Assembly (NCBI RefSeq): GCF_000019225.1
Contig: NC_010995.1
Span: 1,930,501 to 1,994,500 of the forward strand
Length of the DNA stretch: 64,000 nt
DNA from: Cellvibrio japonicus Ueda107
GTDB taxonomy: Bacteria; Pseudomonadota; Gammaproteobacteria; Pseudomonadales; Cellvibrionaceae
Direction of reading: 5' to 3'
This document shows positions 51,186 to 58,562 of this stretch, piece by piece (the first letter of the stretch is position 1; each line of letters begins with the position of its first letter). Position numbers and translations under genes: made by a program. The notes under the pieces were generated by a model. The model made no database searches. It had not been told where the DNA came from and saw nothing but the letters and a program-made list of their open reading frames with translations.

Positions 51186-52205
51186 GTGCAAGACTTACTC
51201 TCACAAGACGAAATTGATGCCTTACTCCATGGTGTTGATGACGGCGATATAGAAACTGAATCGGATCTGGAGCCGGGAGCGGTCCGCGCCTACGATTTAA
51301 CCAGCCAGGATCGCATAGTGCGCGGGCGCATGCCCACGCTGGAAATGATCAACGAACGCTTTGCCCGCTATACCCGCATCAGCATGTTTAACCTGTTGCG
51401 TCGTACAGCGGACGTTTCGGTCGGGGGCGTACAGATCCAGAAGTTTGGTGAGTATGTTCACACGCTTTATGTTCCCACCAGCCTGAATATGGTGAAGTTT
51501 CGCCCACTGCGCGGAACCGCCCTGATTATCCTCGACGCGCGTTTGGTGTTTAAGCTGGTTGATAACTTTTTTGGCGGCGATGGTCGCCATGCCAAGATCG
51601 AGGGGCGTGAGTTCACTCCAACGGAATTACGTGTAGTCCAGATGGTGTTAAACCAGGCATTTGTGGACCTGGGGGAAGCCTGGAAAGCGGTATTTCCCGT
51701 CAGCTTTGAATATGTTCACTCCGAAGTGAATCCCTCCCTGGCCAATATTGTCAGCCCGAGCGAAGTGGTTGTGGTCAGCACTTTCCATATCGAATTGGAT
51801 GGCGGTGGTGGGGAGATGCATATCACAGTGCCTTACTCCATGATCGAACCCATCCGCGAAGTGTTGGATGCCGGTTTGCAGAGCGACAGTGAGGAACAGG
51901 ACGAGCGCTGGGTGCGTGCACTGCGTGAAGACGTACTGGCAGCCAAGGTAGATTTGGAGTGTGATGTGGTTCGGCGCGATATTACCCTGCGCGATATTGT
52001 CGATTTGAAAGAGGGCGATATTATTCCGGTGGAATTTCCGGATTATCACGTAGTTACCGCCAATGGTGTACCTATGTTCCGCACGCAACTCGGCCAGCAC
52101 AATGACAACCTCGCATTGAAAATACTCGAATTTATTGACCGTAGCAGTGCCTATAACGTCACGGGTACGGGTTCCGCAAACAAAGGTGATAAAAATGGCA
52201 AATGA
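51186..52205 (+). CDS. fliM: Flagellar motor switch protein FliM
   Basis: FliM is the switch protein that binds CheY-P. The 339-residue protein begins with the CheY-binding peptide LLSQDEIDALLHGV, followed by the CheC-like middle domain (GGDGRHAKIEGREFTPTE) and a SpoA C-terminal domain (VVRRDITLRDIVDLKEGDII). The start is GTG at 51186. The last 11 bp overlap fliN. Confidence 0.96.
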   Translation: MQDLLSQDEIDALLHGVDDGDIETESDLEPGAVRAYDLTSQDRIVRGRMPTLEMINERFARYTRISMFNLLRRTADVSVGGVQIQKFGEYVHTLYVPTSLNMVKFRPLRGTALIILDARLVFKLVDNFFGGDGRHAKIEGREFTPTELRVVQMVLNQAFVDLGEAWKAVFPVSFEYVHSEVNPSLANIVSPSEVVVVSTFHIELDGGGGEMHITVPYSMIEPIREVLDAGLQSDSEEQDERWVRALREDVLAAKVDLECDVVRRDITLRDIVDLKEGDIIPVEFPDYHVVTANGVPMFRTQLGQHNDNLALKILEFIDRSSAYNVTGTGSANKGDKNGK

Positions 52206-52596
52206 TGATATTGATCAGGATGCAATGGCGGACGATTGGGCTGCTGCCATGGCTGAGCAAGCTGATGCAGAACAGGCGGCTGCCAATCCTATAGCCTTTG
52301 AGGAGTTAATCCCCGAGCCGGGTAAAAGGAATTCCAATCCGGATCTGGATGTTATTCTGGACATACCGGTTTCCATTTCCATGGAAGTAGGGCGCACCTC
52401 CATTACAATCCGCAATTTGTTGCAGCTAAACCAGGGGTCGGTTATCGAGCTGGATCGCCTCGCCGGTGAACCACTCGATGTGCTGGTCAATGGCACATTG
52501 ATTGCCCATGGCGAAGTGGTGGTAGTCAATGAAAAATTTGGTATTCGCATGACCGATGTAATCAGTCCTGCGGAGCGCATCAAAAAACTGCGCTAA
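52195..52596 (+). CDS. fliN: Flagellar motor switch protein FliN
   Basis: FliN forms the lower C ring. ATG 52195 gives 133 residues with a variable acidic N-terminus and the SpoA domain VILDIPVSISMEVGRTSITI followed by LLQLNQGSVIELDRLAGEPLDVLVNG (in part). The frame is open to 52135 inside fliM but ATG 52195 has AAGGTGAT upstream. A terminator follows within 7 bp. Confidence 0.95.
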   Translation: MANDDIDQDAMADDWAAAMAEQADAEQAAANPIAFEELIPEPGKRNSNPDLDVILDIPVSISMEVGRTSITIRNLLQLNQGSVIELDRLAGEPLDVLVNGTLIAHGEVVVVNEKFGIRMTDVISPAERIKKLR

Positions 52597-52602
52597 TCTA
52601 GG

Positions 52603-52635
52603 CGGGCGACAGGATAAAACCTGTTGCCCGTTTTT
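52603..52635 (+). terminator. Intrinsic terminator between fliN and fliO
   Basis: An 11-bp stem (52603-52613 with 52620-52630, one G-T pair) with loop ATAAAA is followed by TTTTT (52631-52635). It would separate fliLMN from fliOPQR-flhB, or work as a partial attenuator. Confidence 0.85.
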
Positions 52636-52661
52636 CGGCGCCCGTGATTGGCCAGGCAAGC

Positions 52662-53279
52662 ATGAATTTCCCGATACTCACTCACTCCCGAAAAAAAAGC
52701 GCCGTTACTCTCGCCTTGTTCTCGGTGATATGTTTTTACCTCATGATGTCGGTGCCACTTGCGGAGGCACAAACAACATCAACTGCTGCTAATGCCAGCT
52801 CCGCCGCGCAGATTCCATCGGTGGGTTTGGAGGAACCGCTAGAGCAATCCGTTCATACAATCGATAAACCTGCTGCCTCGCCTAATTACTACAGCAAAAA
52901 TACACCGGGTAGTAGCGGTCATTTATTAAGTGTCACCTTGGCGCTGGGGCTGATTGTGGTGTTGATTTTCGGGGTGTCCTGGTTTATTCGCCGTTTTGGG
53001 CAGGGCATGTTGAGTGGCAATGCCCATATGAAGATGATTGCTGCCATGCCCCTGGGAACGCGCGAGCGTATCTTGCTGGTAGAGGTGGGAGGAAAACAGT
53101 TGCTGTTAGGGGTAACTGCACAGCAGGTCAATACATTGCATGTGTTTGATGAGCCTGTTGTGACCAGTGGGGGTTCTGTAAAACATACAGAGTTCAGCCG
53201 CAAACTGATGGCAATCCTGCAGCAGAAACCGGGTGGTGCATCGACTGCCTCCGATAATAATTCATCGACACAGGGTTGA
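52662..53279 (+). CDS. fliO: Flagellar biosynthesis protein FliO
   Basis: FliO is an accessory of the export gate that helps FliP assembly. The 205-residue reading has an N-terminal hydrophobic signal (LALFSVICFYLMMSVPLAEA), a Ser/Ala-rich spacer, and one membrane span at about residues 92-112 (LALGLIVVLIFGVSWFIRRF), then a soluble domain with RILLVEVGGKQLLLGVT, the FliO signature. ATG 52662 is chosen over GTG 52644. It follows a terminator, so its transcription is either read-through or a new start. Confidence 0.88.
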   Translation: MNFPILTHSRKKSAVTLALFSVICFYLMMSVPLAEAQTTSTAANASSAAQIPSVGLEEPLEQSVHTIDKPAASPNYYSKNTPGSSGHLLSVTLALGLIVVLIFGVSWFIRRFGQGMLSGNAHMKMIAAMPLGTRERILLVEVGGKQLLLGVTAQQVNTLHVFDEPVVTSGGSVKHTEFSRKLMAILQQKPGGASTASDNNSSTQG

Positions 53280-53286
53280 GCGGCTC

Positions 53287-54129
53287 ATGATGTTTTTTCG
53301 GCGATTTATTGGTTGGACGAGCTTGCTGTTGGCACTGTTGGTGTTGGCGCCATGGACGCTGGCGCAAACCGCACAGCCACCGGTAACGGATTCCAATCAG
53401 TCCCTGCCGTTGGCACAGCCCTCATCGTCCCTGGGATCGTTGCCCGCTATCCCGGGATTGCCTGCACTGACCATCCAAACCAATCCGGATGGCACCCAGG
53501 AATATACCGTAACCCTGCAGATCCTCGCGCTAATGACAGCGCTGAGCTTTTTGCCGGCGATTTTGATGATGATGACCTCATTCACCCGGATCATTATTGT
53601 ATTTTCTATTTTGCGCCAGGCATTGGGTTTGCAGCAGTCTCCCTCCAATCAGATTTTGATTGGCCTCGCATTATTCCTGACCCTGTTTATTATGAAACCG
53701 GTGTTTGACCAGGCTAACCATGATGCCCTCCAGCCCTACATCAATGGGCAAATTTCAGCACAGGAAGCCTTGGCTAAAACAGCAGCGCCTTTCCATCGCT
53801 TTATGCTGGCACAAACACGGGAATCAGACATCCTGTTGTTTGTCGGGATTGCCAAGCATCCACCTATTGCAACACCGGAAGACATTCCGTTCACCATACT
53901 GGCGCCTGCTTTTATCATCAGTGAGCTGAAAACGGCATTCCAGATAGGTTTTATTATTTTTATCCCCTTTCTCATCATTGATATTGTGGTTTCCAGTGTG
54001 TTGATGGCGATGGGTATGATGATGCTCTCGCCGCTGATTATTTCGCTGCCGTTTAAAATTATGTTGTTTGTGCTCGTCGACGGTTGGGCCATGATTGTGG
54101 GAACCCTGGCCGCCAGTTACGGTGTATAG
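53287..54129 (+). CDS. fliP: Flagellar export gate protein FliP
   Basis: FliP forms the core of the export gate with FliQ and FliR. The 280-residue product has a cleavable signal (LLLALLVLAPWTLAQ), a spacer, and a hydrophobic body with LSFLPAILMMMTSFTRIIIVFSILRQALG (in part) and PFKIMLFVLVDGWAMIV. ATG 53287 is preceded by a frame-open stretch inside fliO that is not part of the gene. fliQ starts 12 bp downstream. Confidence 0.96.
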   Translation: MMFFRRFIGWTSLLLALLVLAPWTLAQTAQPPVTDSNQSLPLAQPSSSLGSLPAIPGLPALTIQTNPDGTQEYTVTLQILALMTALSFLPAILMMMTSFTRIIIVFSILRQALGLQQSPSNQILIGLALFLTLFIMKPVFDQANHDALQPYINGQISAQEALAKTAAPFHRFMLAQTRESDILLFVGIAKHPPIATPEDIPFTILAPAFIISELKTAFQIGFIIFIPFLIIDIVVSSVLMAMGMMMLSPLIISLPFKIMLFVLVDGWAMIVGTLAASYGV

Positions 54130-54141
54130 AGGAGCAATATC

Positions 54142-54411
54142 ATGACACCTGAAGTGGTAATGGATATTTTTGCGGATGCGTTCTGGCTAACGATCCTGAT
54201 GCTCACCGTCATCGTAGGCCCCGGATTGATTGTGGGGTTGGTTGTGAGTATGTTCCAGGCAGCGACCCAGATTAACGAGCAAACGCTGAGCTTTTTGCCA
54301 CGTTTGCTCGTCACCATCGCAACCCTGATGGTGGCCGGCCCCTGGTTGTTAACCAGGTTTATGGATCTGTTCAATCGCCTGTATTCCGCAGTGCCCGGAT
54401 TAATTGGCTAG
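54142..54411 (+). CDS. fliQ: Flagellar export gate protein FliQ
   Basis: FliQ is a small two-span component of the export gate. The 89-residue protein has WLTILMLTVIVGPGLIVGLVVSMFQAATQINEQTLSFLP (in part), the near invariant family core. GAGG lies before the ATG at 54142. fliR begins 7 bp later. Confidence 0.96.
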   Translation: MTPEVVMDIFADAFWLTILMLTVIVGPGLIVGLVVSMFQAATQINEQTLSFLPRLLVTIATLMVAGPWLLTRFMDLFNRLYSAVPGLIG

Positions 54412-54418
54412 GTAAATT

Positions 54419-55204
54419 GTGCAGCCCCTGATCATCAGCGAAGACCAGCTCATGCAATTTATTGGTCAATATATCTGGCCAATGCTGCGTATCGGCGCTT
54501 TTTATTTTGCAGTACCCGTTATTGGTGCCCGCACTGTGCCAGCGCGTATTCGTTTGATCCTGATGCTGCTCACCGTATTTTTGCTGGTGCCCGTATTACC
54601 TCCTGCACCTGTTGTTTCCCTGCTATCGCTGGCGGGGCTTATGTTGATTGCACAAGAGGTGCTGATTGGCTTGGCGCTGGGGTTTACCATGCAGGTTGTC
54701 TTGCATGTTTTTGTATTGGCAGGTCAATACATCGCCATGAAAATGGGGTTGGGGTTTGCTGCTATGAATGACCCGTCCAGTGGCGTCAGTGTCACTGTGT
54801 TATCCCAGTTTTATTTGCTGCTTTCCACACTGTTATTTCTCAGTACCAATGGTCATTTGGTGGTGTTGCAGTTAATGATCGATAGTTTTCGCTTTTTCCC
54901 CATAGGCGGTGACGGGATAAGTACCTCTGCCTATATGGTAATAGTCCAGATGGGCTCTTGGATGTTTAGCGCGGCCTTGTTGATTGCATTGCCTTTATTT
55001 ACATCGCTGATGATTGTCAATATGTCATTTGGTGTTATGAGTCGTGCAGCACCGCAAATGAACGTATTTACTGTAGGGTTTCCGATTACCCTGGTCTTTG
55101 GTTTGGCGTTGATGTATTTCAGCCTGGGGAATTTCCTGCCGCTCTATATGGAATTAATGGAAGAGGGGATAGGAATACTGCGTAACCTGGTCGAGGTGCC
55201 CTGA
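54419..55204 (+). CDS. fliR: Flagellar export gate protein FliR
   Basis: FliR is the third gate protein. The 261-residue reading is largely hydrophobic with about six spans, including VLIGLALGFTMQVVLHVF and the conserved GLGFAAMNDPSSGVSV and FPITLVFGLALMYF. The start is GTG at 54419. Its stop codon shares one base with the flhB ATG, indicating coupled translation. Confidence 0.94.
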   Translation: MQPLIISEDQLMQFIGQYIWPMLRIGAFYFAVPVIGARTVPARIRLILMLLTVFLLVPVLPPAPVVSLLSLAGLMLIAQEVLIGLALGFTMQVVLHVFVLAGQYIAMKMGLGFAAMNDPSSGVSVTVLSQFYLLLSTLLFLSTNGHLVVLQLMIDSFRFFPIGGDGISTSAYMVIVQMGSWMFSAALLIALPLFTSLMIVNMSFGVMSRAAPQMNVFTVGFPITLVFGLALMYFSLGNFLPLYMELMEEGIGILRNLVEVP

Positions 55205-56343
55205 TGGCAGAAGGCGACGATAGCAGTCAGGAAAAAACGGAAGAGCCCAGTGCGCGGCGCCTTGAAAAGGCCCGCGAAGAAGGTCAGATTCCCCGCTCGC
55301 GCGATCTCACGACGACCGCTGTTTTATTGTTGGCAGCTATAGGCTTGTGGGTTTTCGCAGAATTTATGGGAGGAAAGTTACTGGGGATTACCCGTGAAAA
55401 TTTTATTATCAGCCGCACGGATATCTTTGATACCAATGCGATGATTTCACATCTGGTGCGCGCGATTTACCAGGGCATGCTGAGCATGGCACCGTTAATG
55501 GTGTTATTGTTGATCGCATCTATCGTGGGACCTATTGCCCTGGGTGGCTGGTTGATGAGCTCCAAGGCCATGATGCCCAAGCTGAGCAGGATGGACCCTA
55601 TTGCCGGACTCAAACGCATATTCTCATTGAAATCCCTGATTGAACTGTTCAAGGCCTTGCTCAAGGTATCTATCATACTCTTGACGACTATCTGGCTATT
55701 ATTCCTGTATGCACAAGATATGTTCCGTATCAGCGATGAAGCGGTAGGTAATGCCATTGTGCATTCATTGGAGATTTCCATTTATGCCACTATTGCATTG
55801 GCAGCTACCACGATTGTTATCGCCGCTGTGGATATTCCGCTGCAGCTCTATGAGCACAATAAAAAGCTCAAAATGTCGCGCCAGGATCTCAAAGATGAAG
55901 CCAAGGATACAGATGGCAAGCCTGAAGTCAAAGGTCGTATTCGCCAGTTGCAACGTGAGATGGCGCAGCGCCGTATGATGGCAAATGTCCCTATGGCAGA
56001 TGTTGTTATCACCAACCCGACGCACTTTGCGGTTGCCCTTAAGTATGATCCTGAAACGATGGATACACCGATTATGCTGGCCAAGGGAGGGGACAATATT
56101 GCCTTGAAAATTCGTGAAATTGCCAAGGCACACAACATCGAAACCATAGAGTCGCCGCCTTTGGCCCGCGCCATTTATTACACCACGGAAATAGACCAGG
56201 CAATTCCGTCAGGCCTATACCTCGCCGTTGCACAGGTTCTTGCCTATGTTTTCCAATTGCGTAATTACCGTAAAGGCAAGGGGCAAAAACCCCAGTATCC
56301 GCGCAATATCACCCTGCCGAAGGATATGCAGTTTGATGAGTAA
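55204..56343 (+). CDS. flhB: Flagellar export switch protein FlhB
   Basis: FlhB controls the export specificity switch. The 379-residue protein has an N-terminal TEEPSARRLEKAREEGQIPRS (in part), four membrane spans, and a cytoplasmic domain with the self-cleavage site NPTH in VVITNPTHFAVALKYD. The tail ends LPKDMQFDE. The next gene encodes a YEATS membrane protein, whereas flhA would be expected in Pseudomonas relatives. A terminator after flhB is not obvious. Confidence 0.97.
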   Translation: MAEGDDSSQEKTEEPSARRLEKAREEGQIPRSRDLTTTAVLLLAAIGLWVFAEFMGGKLLGITRENFIISRTDIFDTNAMISHLVRAIYQGMLSMAPLMVLLLIASIVGPIALGGWLMSSKAMMPKLSRMDPIAGLKRIFSLKSLIELFKALLKVSIILLTTIWLLFLYAQDMFRISDEAVGNAIVHSLEISIYATIALAATTIVIAAVDIPLQLYEHNKKLKMSRQDLKDEAKDTDGKPEVKGRIRQLQREMAQRRMMANVPMADVVITNPTHFAVALKYDPETMDTPIMLAKGGDNIALKIREIAKAHNIETIESPPLARAIYYTTEIDQAIPSGLYLAVAQVLAYVFQLRNYRKGKGQKPQYPRNITLPKDMQFDE

Positions 56344-56447
56344 GGGATTTTGCAAGCCGGGGGTTTTATTTTGCGATAGGCGGGTGTATAAATTTTATCC
56401 TGGTCTATTATACTGAAGGCACCCGGGGATCAAAGGATACAGACTTC

Positions 56448-57167
56448 ATGAGTGAACCTCCCACTTTTTACCAGACGGCCAAATCCTTAGCGCGTAACCC
56501 CTTGGGGATTATTGCCCTGTTTATCATCCTGGTTTATGCCGTTGCCGGTATTGTGATCAGTATGGCCAAGCCGGATTTTTACAATAATCCCCTGCATCCG
56601 GCAGTGTTATTCCTGGCCATTTTCCCTGTTGTTGTACTCGCTGTGTTTGCTTACCTGGTGGTAAATCACCATCGCAACCTGTATGCACCCGAGGACTATG
56701 AGGATCAAAAGGATTTTTTCCGTGGCCTGGCTGTGCCCGCGGCCCTGACAGGTGCACCGGGTGAGGTGGCCATTGCCACTTCGGATACCTCTCTAAAAAT
56801 TGCCGATGTGCAAGCACAAACATCATTGAATGAGTCCTACACCGGTTTAGTGTCTTTTGGCTATGCGCTTCTGCATCATGCCGAGGTAATACAGGCGCGT
56901 ACATCGCCGCGCTCGGGCCGCTATCGTGTCCGGGTCTGGCTTGAATCGATCGAGCATCGCTCGCTCTCGGATATAGAATCGGTGACTTACCATGTGTGGG
57001 ATGACTTTAATCAGTCAGTTATTTCCACCGCCGATGCCAGCTCCAACTTTGATTTATGGTTGTCTATTTACGGTGAGTTTCCGGTATTGGCCTTGGTCAA
57101 AACCAAAGAAGGACAAACCTATGAATTGCAGAGATACATTGACTTGCCAGGGCGACCGCCCGATTAA
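56448..57167 (+). CDS. Membrane protein with prokaryotic YEATS domain
   Basis: The 239-residue protein has two membrane spans (about residues 17-38 and 49-70), then NHHRNLYAPEDYEDQKDFFR, a stretch that follows similar two-span modules in other proteins, and a C-terminal domain at about 155-235 read as a prokaryotic YEATS fold: YRVRVWLESI, LSDIESVTYHVWDDF, SNFDLWLSIYGEFPVLALV. Both termini are expected in the cytoplasm. Eukaryotic YEATS domains read acylated lysine; the bacterial ligand is unknown. It starts 104 bp after flhB on the same strand. A link to flagella is positional only. Confidence 0.75.
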   Translation: MSEPPTFYQTAKSLARNPLGIIALFIILVYAVAGIVISMAKPDFYNNPLHPAVLFLAIFPVVVLAVFAYLVVNHHRNLYAPEDYEDQKDFFRGLAVPAALTGAPGEVAIATSDTSLKIADVQAQTSLNESYTGLVSFGYALLHHAEVIQARTSPRSGRYRVRVWLESIEHRSLSDIESVTYHVWDDFNQSVISTADASSNFDLWLSIYGEFPVLALVKTKEGQTYELQRYIDLPGRPPD

Positions 57168-57405
57168 TGATTGGGAGTTTGGGGTAATATCTTCCCGTGT
57201 GTTCCTTGTTTTTCGTTTTTCAACAATTCATCTGCTATTACCGACGTTTTGTCCCGCGCCGATTATTCCTGCCAGATAATGCTTGGGCACATTAAGCATT
57301 CGTTTACCAGTTAGCTTATTGACTTGTTCATTGATGGGGCCTAAGGCAAGTGCGTGTGTGACACTTGCCGATGATAATGTTGGTTTTTAATGCATAACCC
57401 TGGTA

Positions 57406-57993
57406 TCAGGGTTGTGGTTGAGATTCCGTCGGTGTGCCCAAGATGTTGTCTACAACACCATCGGTAACCTGATCCAATAGGTTATTGCGGGTATTTTCGA
57501 GCGTGCGTTCTACCTCTTTGGCTTTGTCATAGGCCGTTTGCAATTCTTTGGGCAGTTGTGGCGTCAATTTTTCTTTGGCTCCTTCTATTTGCTCTGAAAT
57601 AAGGTCAGCTTTGCCATTCTGAATCAGCATAACGGCTAACTGGTTAGTATCTGCATTCCATACCATACCTGCTTTGTCAGCAACTGCCTGGAATTGTGGC
57701 GGTGCGTAGCGTGATGCAATATAGAAAAGAGCCCCCTCTTGCTGTATCTCCTGGGCAGTATTGAGCAACTTCATGGCGGGTTCGTACTTGTCTCCCAATA
57801 ACGCCTGCATACGCTCCTTGATGATGGGGCGCTCCAGTAATTTCACTTCAGTCGGATCAAAACCGACCAATGGCTTAAATATAGCCTTCATCAACATAGC
57901 TTGGGCGCGGTTGCCAATGAGCACAGACGCACAGGCAGTGAGGGTGGTCAGGATCAGGGTAATAATCAGTAGTCGGCGAGCGTTCTGAGACAT
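57406..57993 (-). CDS. Putative lipoprotein, unknown
   Basis: I do not recognise this 195-residue protein. It has a hydrophobic N-terminus (LLIITLILTTLTAC) ending in a lipobox-like LTAC, with the lipidated Cys expected at residue 21. The body is helical and charged, with ALLGDKYEPAMKLLNTAQEIQQE (in part) and a C-terminal stretch of coiled coil (KEVERTLENTRNNLLDQVTD, in part), then a short polar tail. It lies convergent with the YEATS gene. No operon partner is clear. Confidence 0.7.
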   Translation of the reverse strand: MSQNARRLLIITLILTTLTACASVLIGNRAQAMLMKAIFKPLVGFDPTEVKLLERPIIKERMQALLGDKYEPAMKLLNTAQEIQQEGALFYIASRYAPPQFQAVADKAGMVWNADTNQLAVMLIQNGKADLISEQIEGAKEKLTPQLPKELQTAYDKAKEVERTLENTRNNLLDQVTDGVVDNILGTPTESQPQP

Positions 57994-58314
57994 AGGTATT
58001 CTCGATAACAGGAGGGTGGATAGACTGGGTAAGCACCAGGATGTCGCCGATTGTGCGCGATTAGCTGCCTGTCGTCCAGTTGCAGGAAAATAGTGGGATA
58101 AGTAGCCAATTTATGGGTTGTTCCTGCTTGATTGGCATTGGTTATAACCACTTAAATAGGATTGTCAGTATAAGTGTATGATTTTTGCTCGCCTTCGGCC
58201 TAAACTTCATGTGCTCTTTTCGTTACAATAGCGGCCTTTTTCTCTCTGCCCATGCCTGACAATGGATATGGTTGCGGAATTTCCTTTTCACTATTGACAG
58301 CAGGTTATGCCTTT
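57994..58314. other. Divergent spacer between lipoprotein and DUF2788 genes
   Basis: No gene, repeat or RNA is visible in these 321 bp. A TACAAT at 58224-58229 may be a -10 for the DUF2788 gene, but its -35 is poor. Confidence 0.4.
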
Positions 58315-58515
58315 ATGACGGTTGAGCAATTTGAAACCTGGTCGCTCTATATTTGTGTTTCAGCCCTTATCCTGTTCATGTTTTTTATCGTGTGGGATTT
58401 GGCCAAAAAATCCAAGGCAGGCAAGTTGGGGACCTTTGTGCTTTTTGGTGTCCTGGGCCTGGCATTGATAGTGTTTGTTGGTAAAGAAATCGCAGTACAT
58501 GTCATTGAGGGTTAG
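58315..58515 (+). CDS. DUF2788 family membrane protein
   Basis: This 66-residue protein has two membrane spans around LYICVSALILFMFFIVWDLAK (in part) and GTFVLFGVLGLALIVFVGKEI (in part), joined by KKSKAGKLG, which is the DUF2788 signature. The family is small and of unknown role. ATG 58315 is chosen; the frame is open to 58252 but with no ribosome site. The hybrid kinase gene follows by 47 bp, so they may be co-transcribed. Confidence 0.83.
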   Translation: MTVEQFETWSLYICVSALILFMFFIVWDLAKKSKAGKLGTFVLFGVLGLALIVFVGKEIAVHVIEG

Positions 58516-58562
58516 GACGTTTTCGTCATTCATGCCTGCTGCTTACAGGTAAAGGGCTGTAT

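Noticed and set aside
57398..57416. Hairpin at the 3' end of the unknown lipoprotein gene as a terminator
   Set aside because: The stem is good, AACCCTG with CAGGGTT, but no T run follows on either strand.
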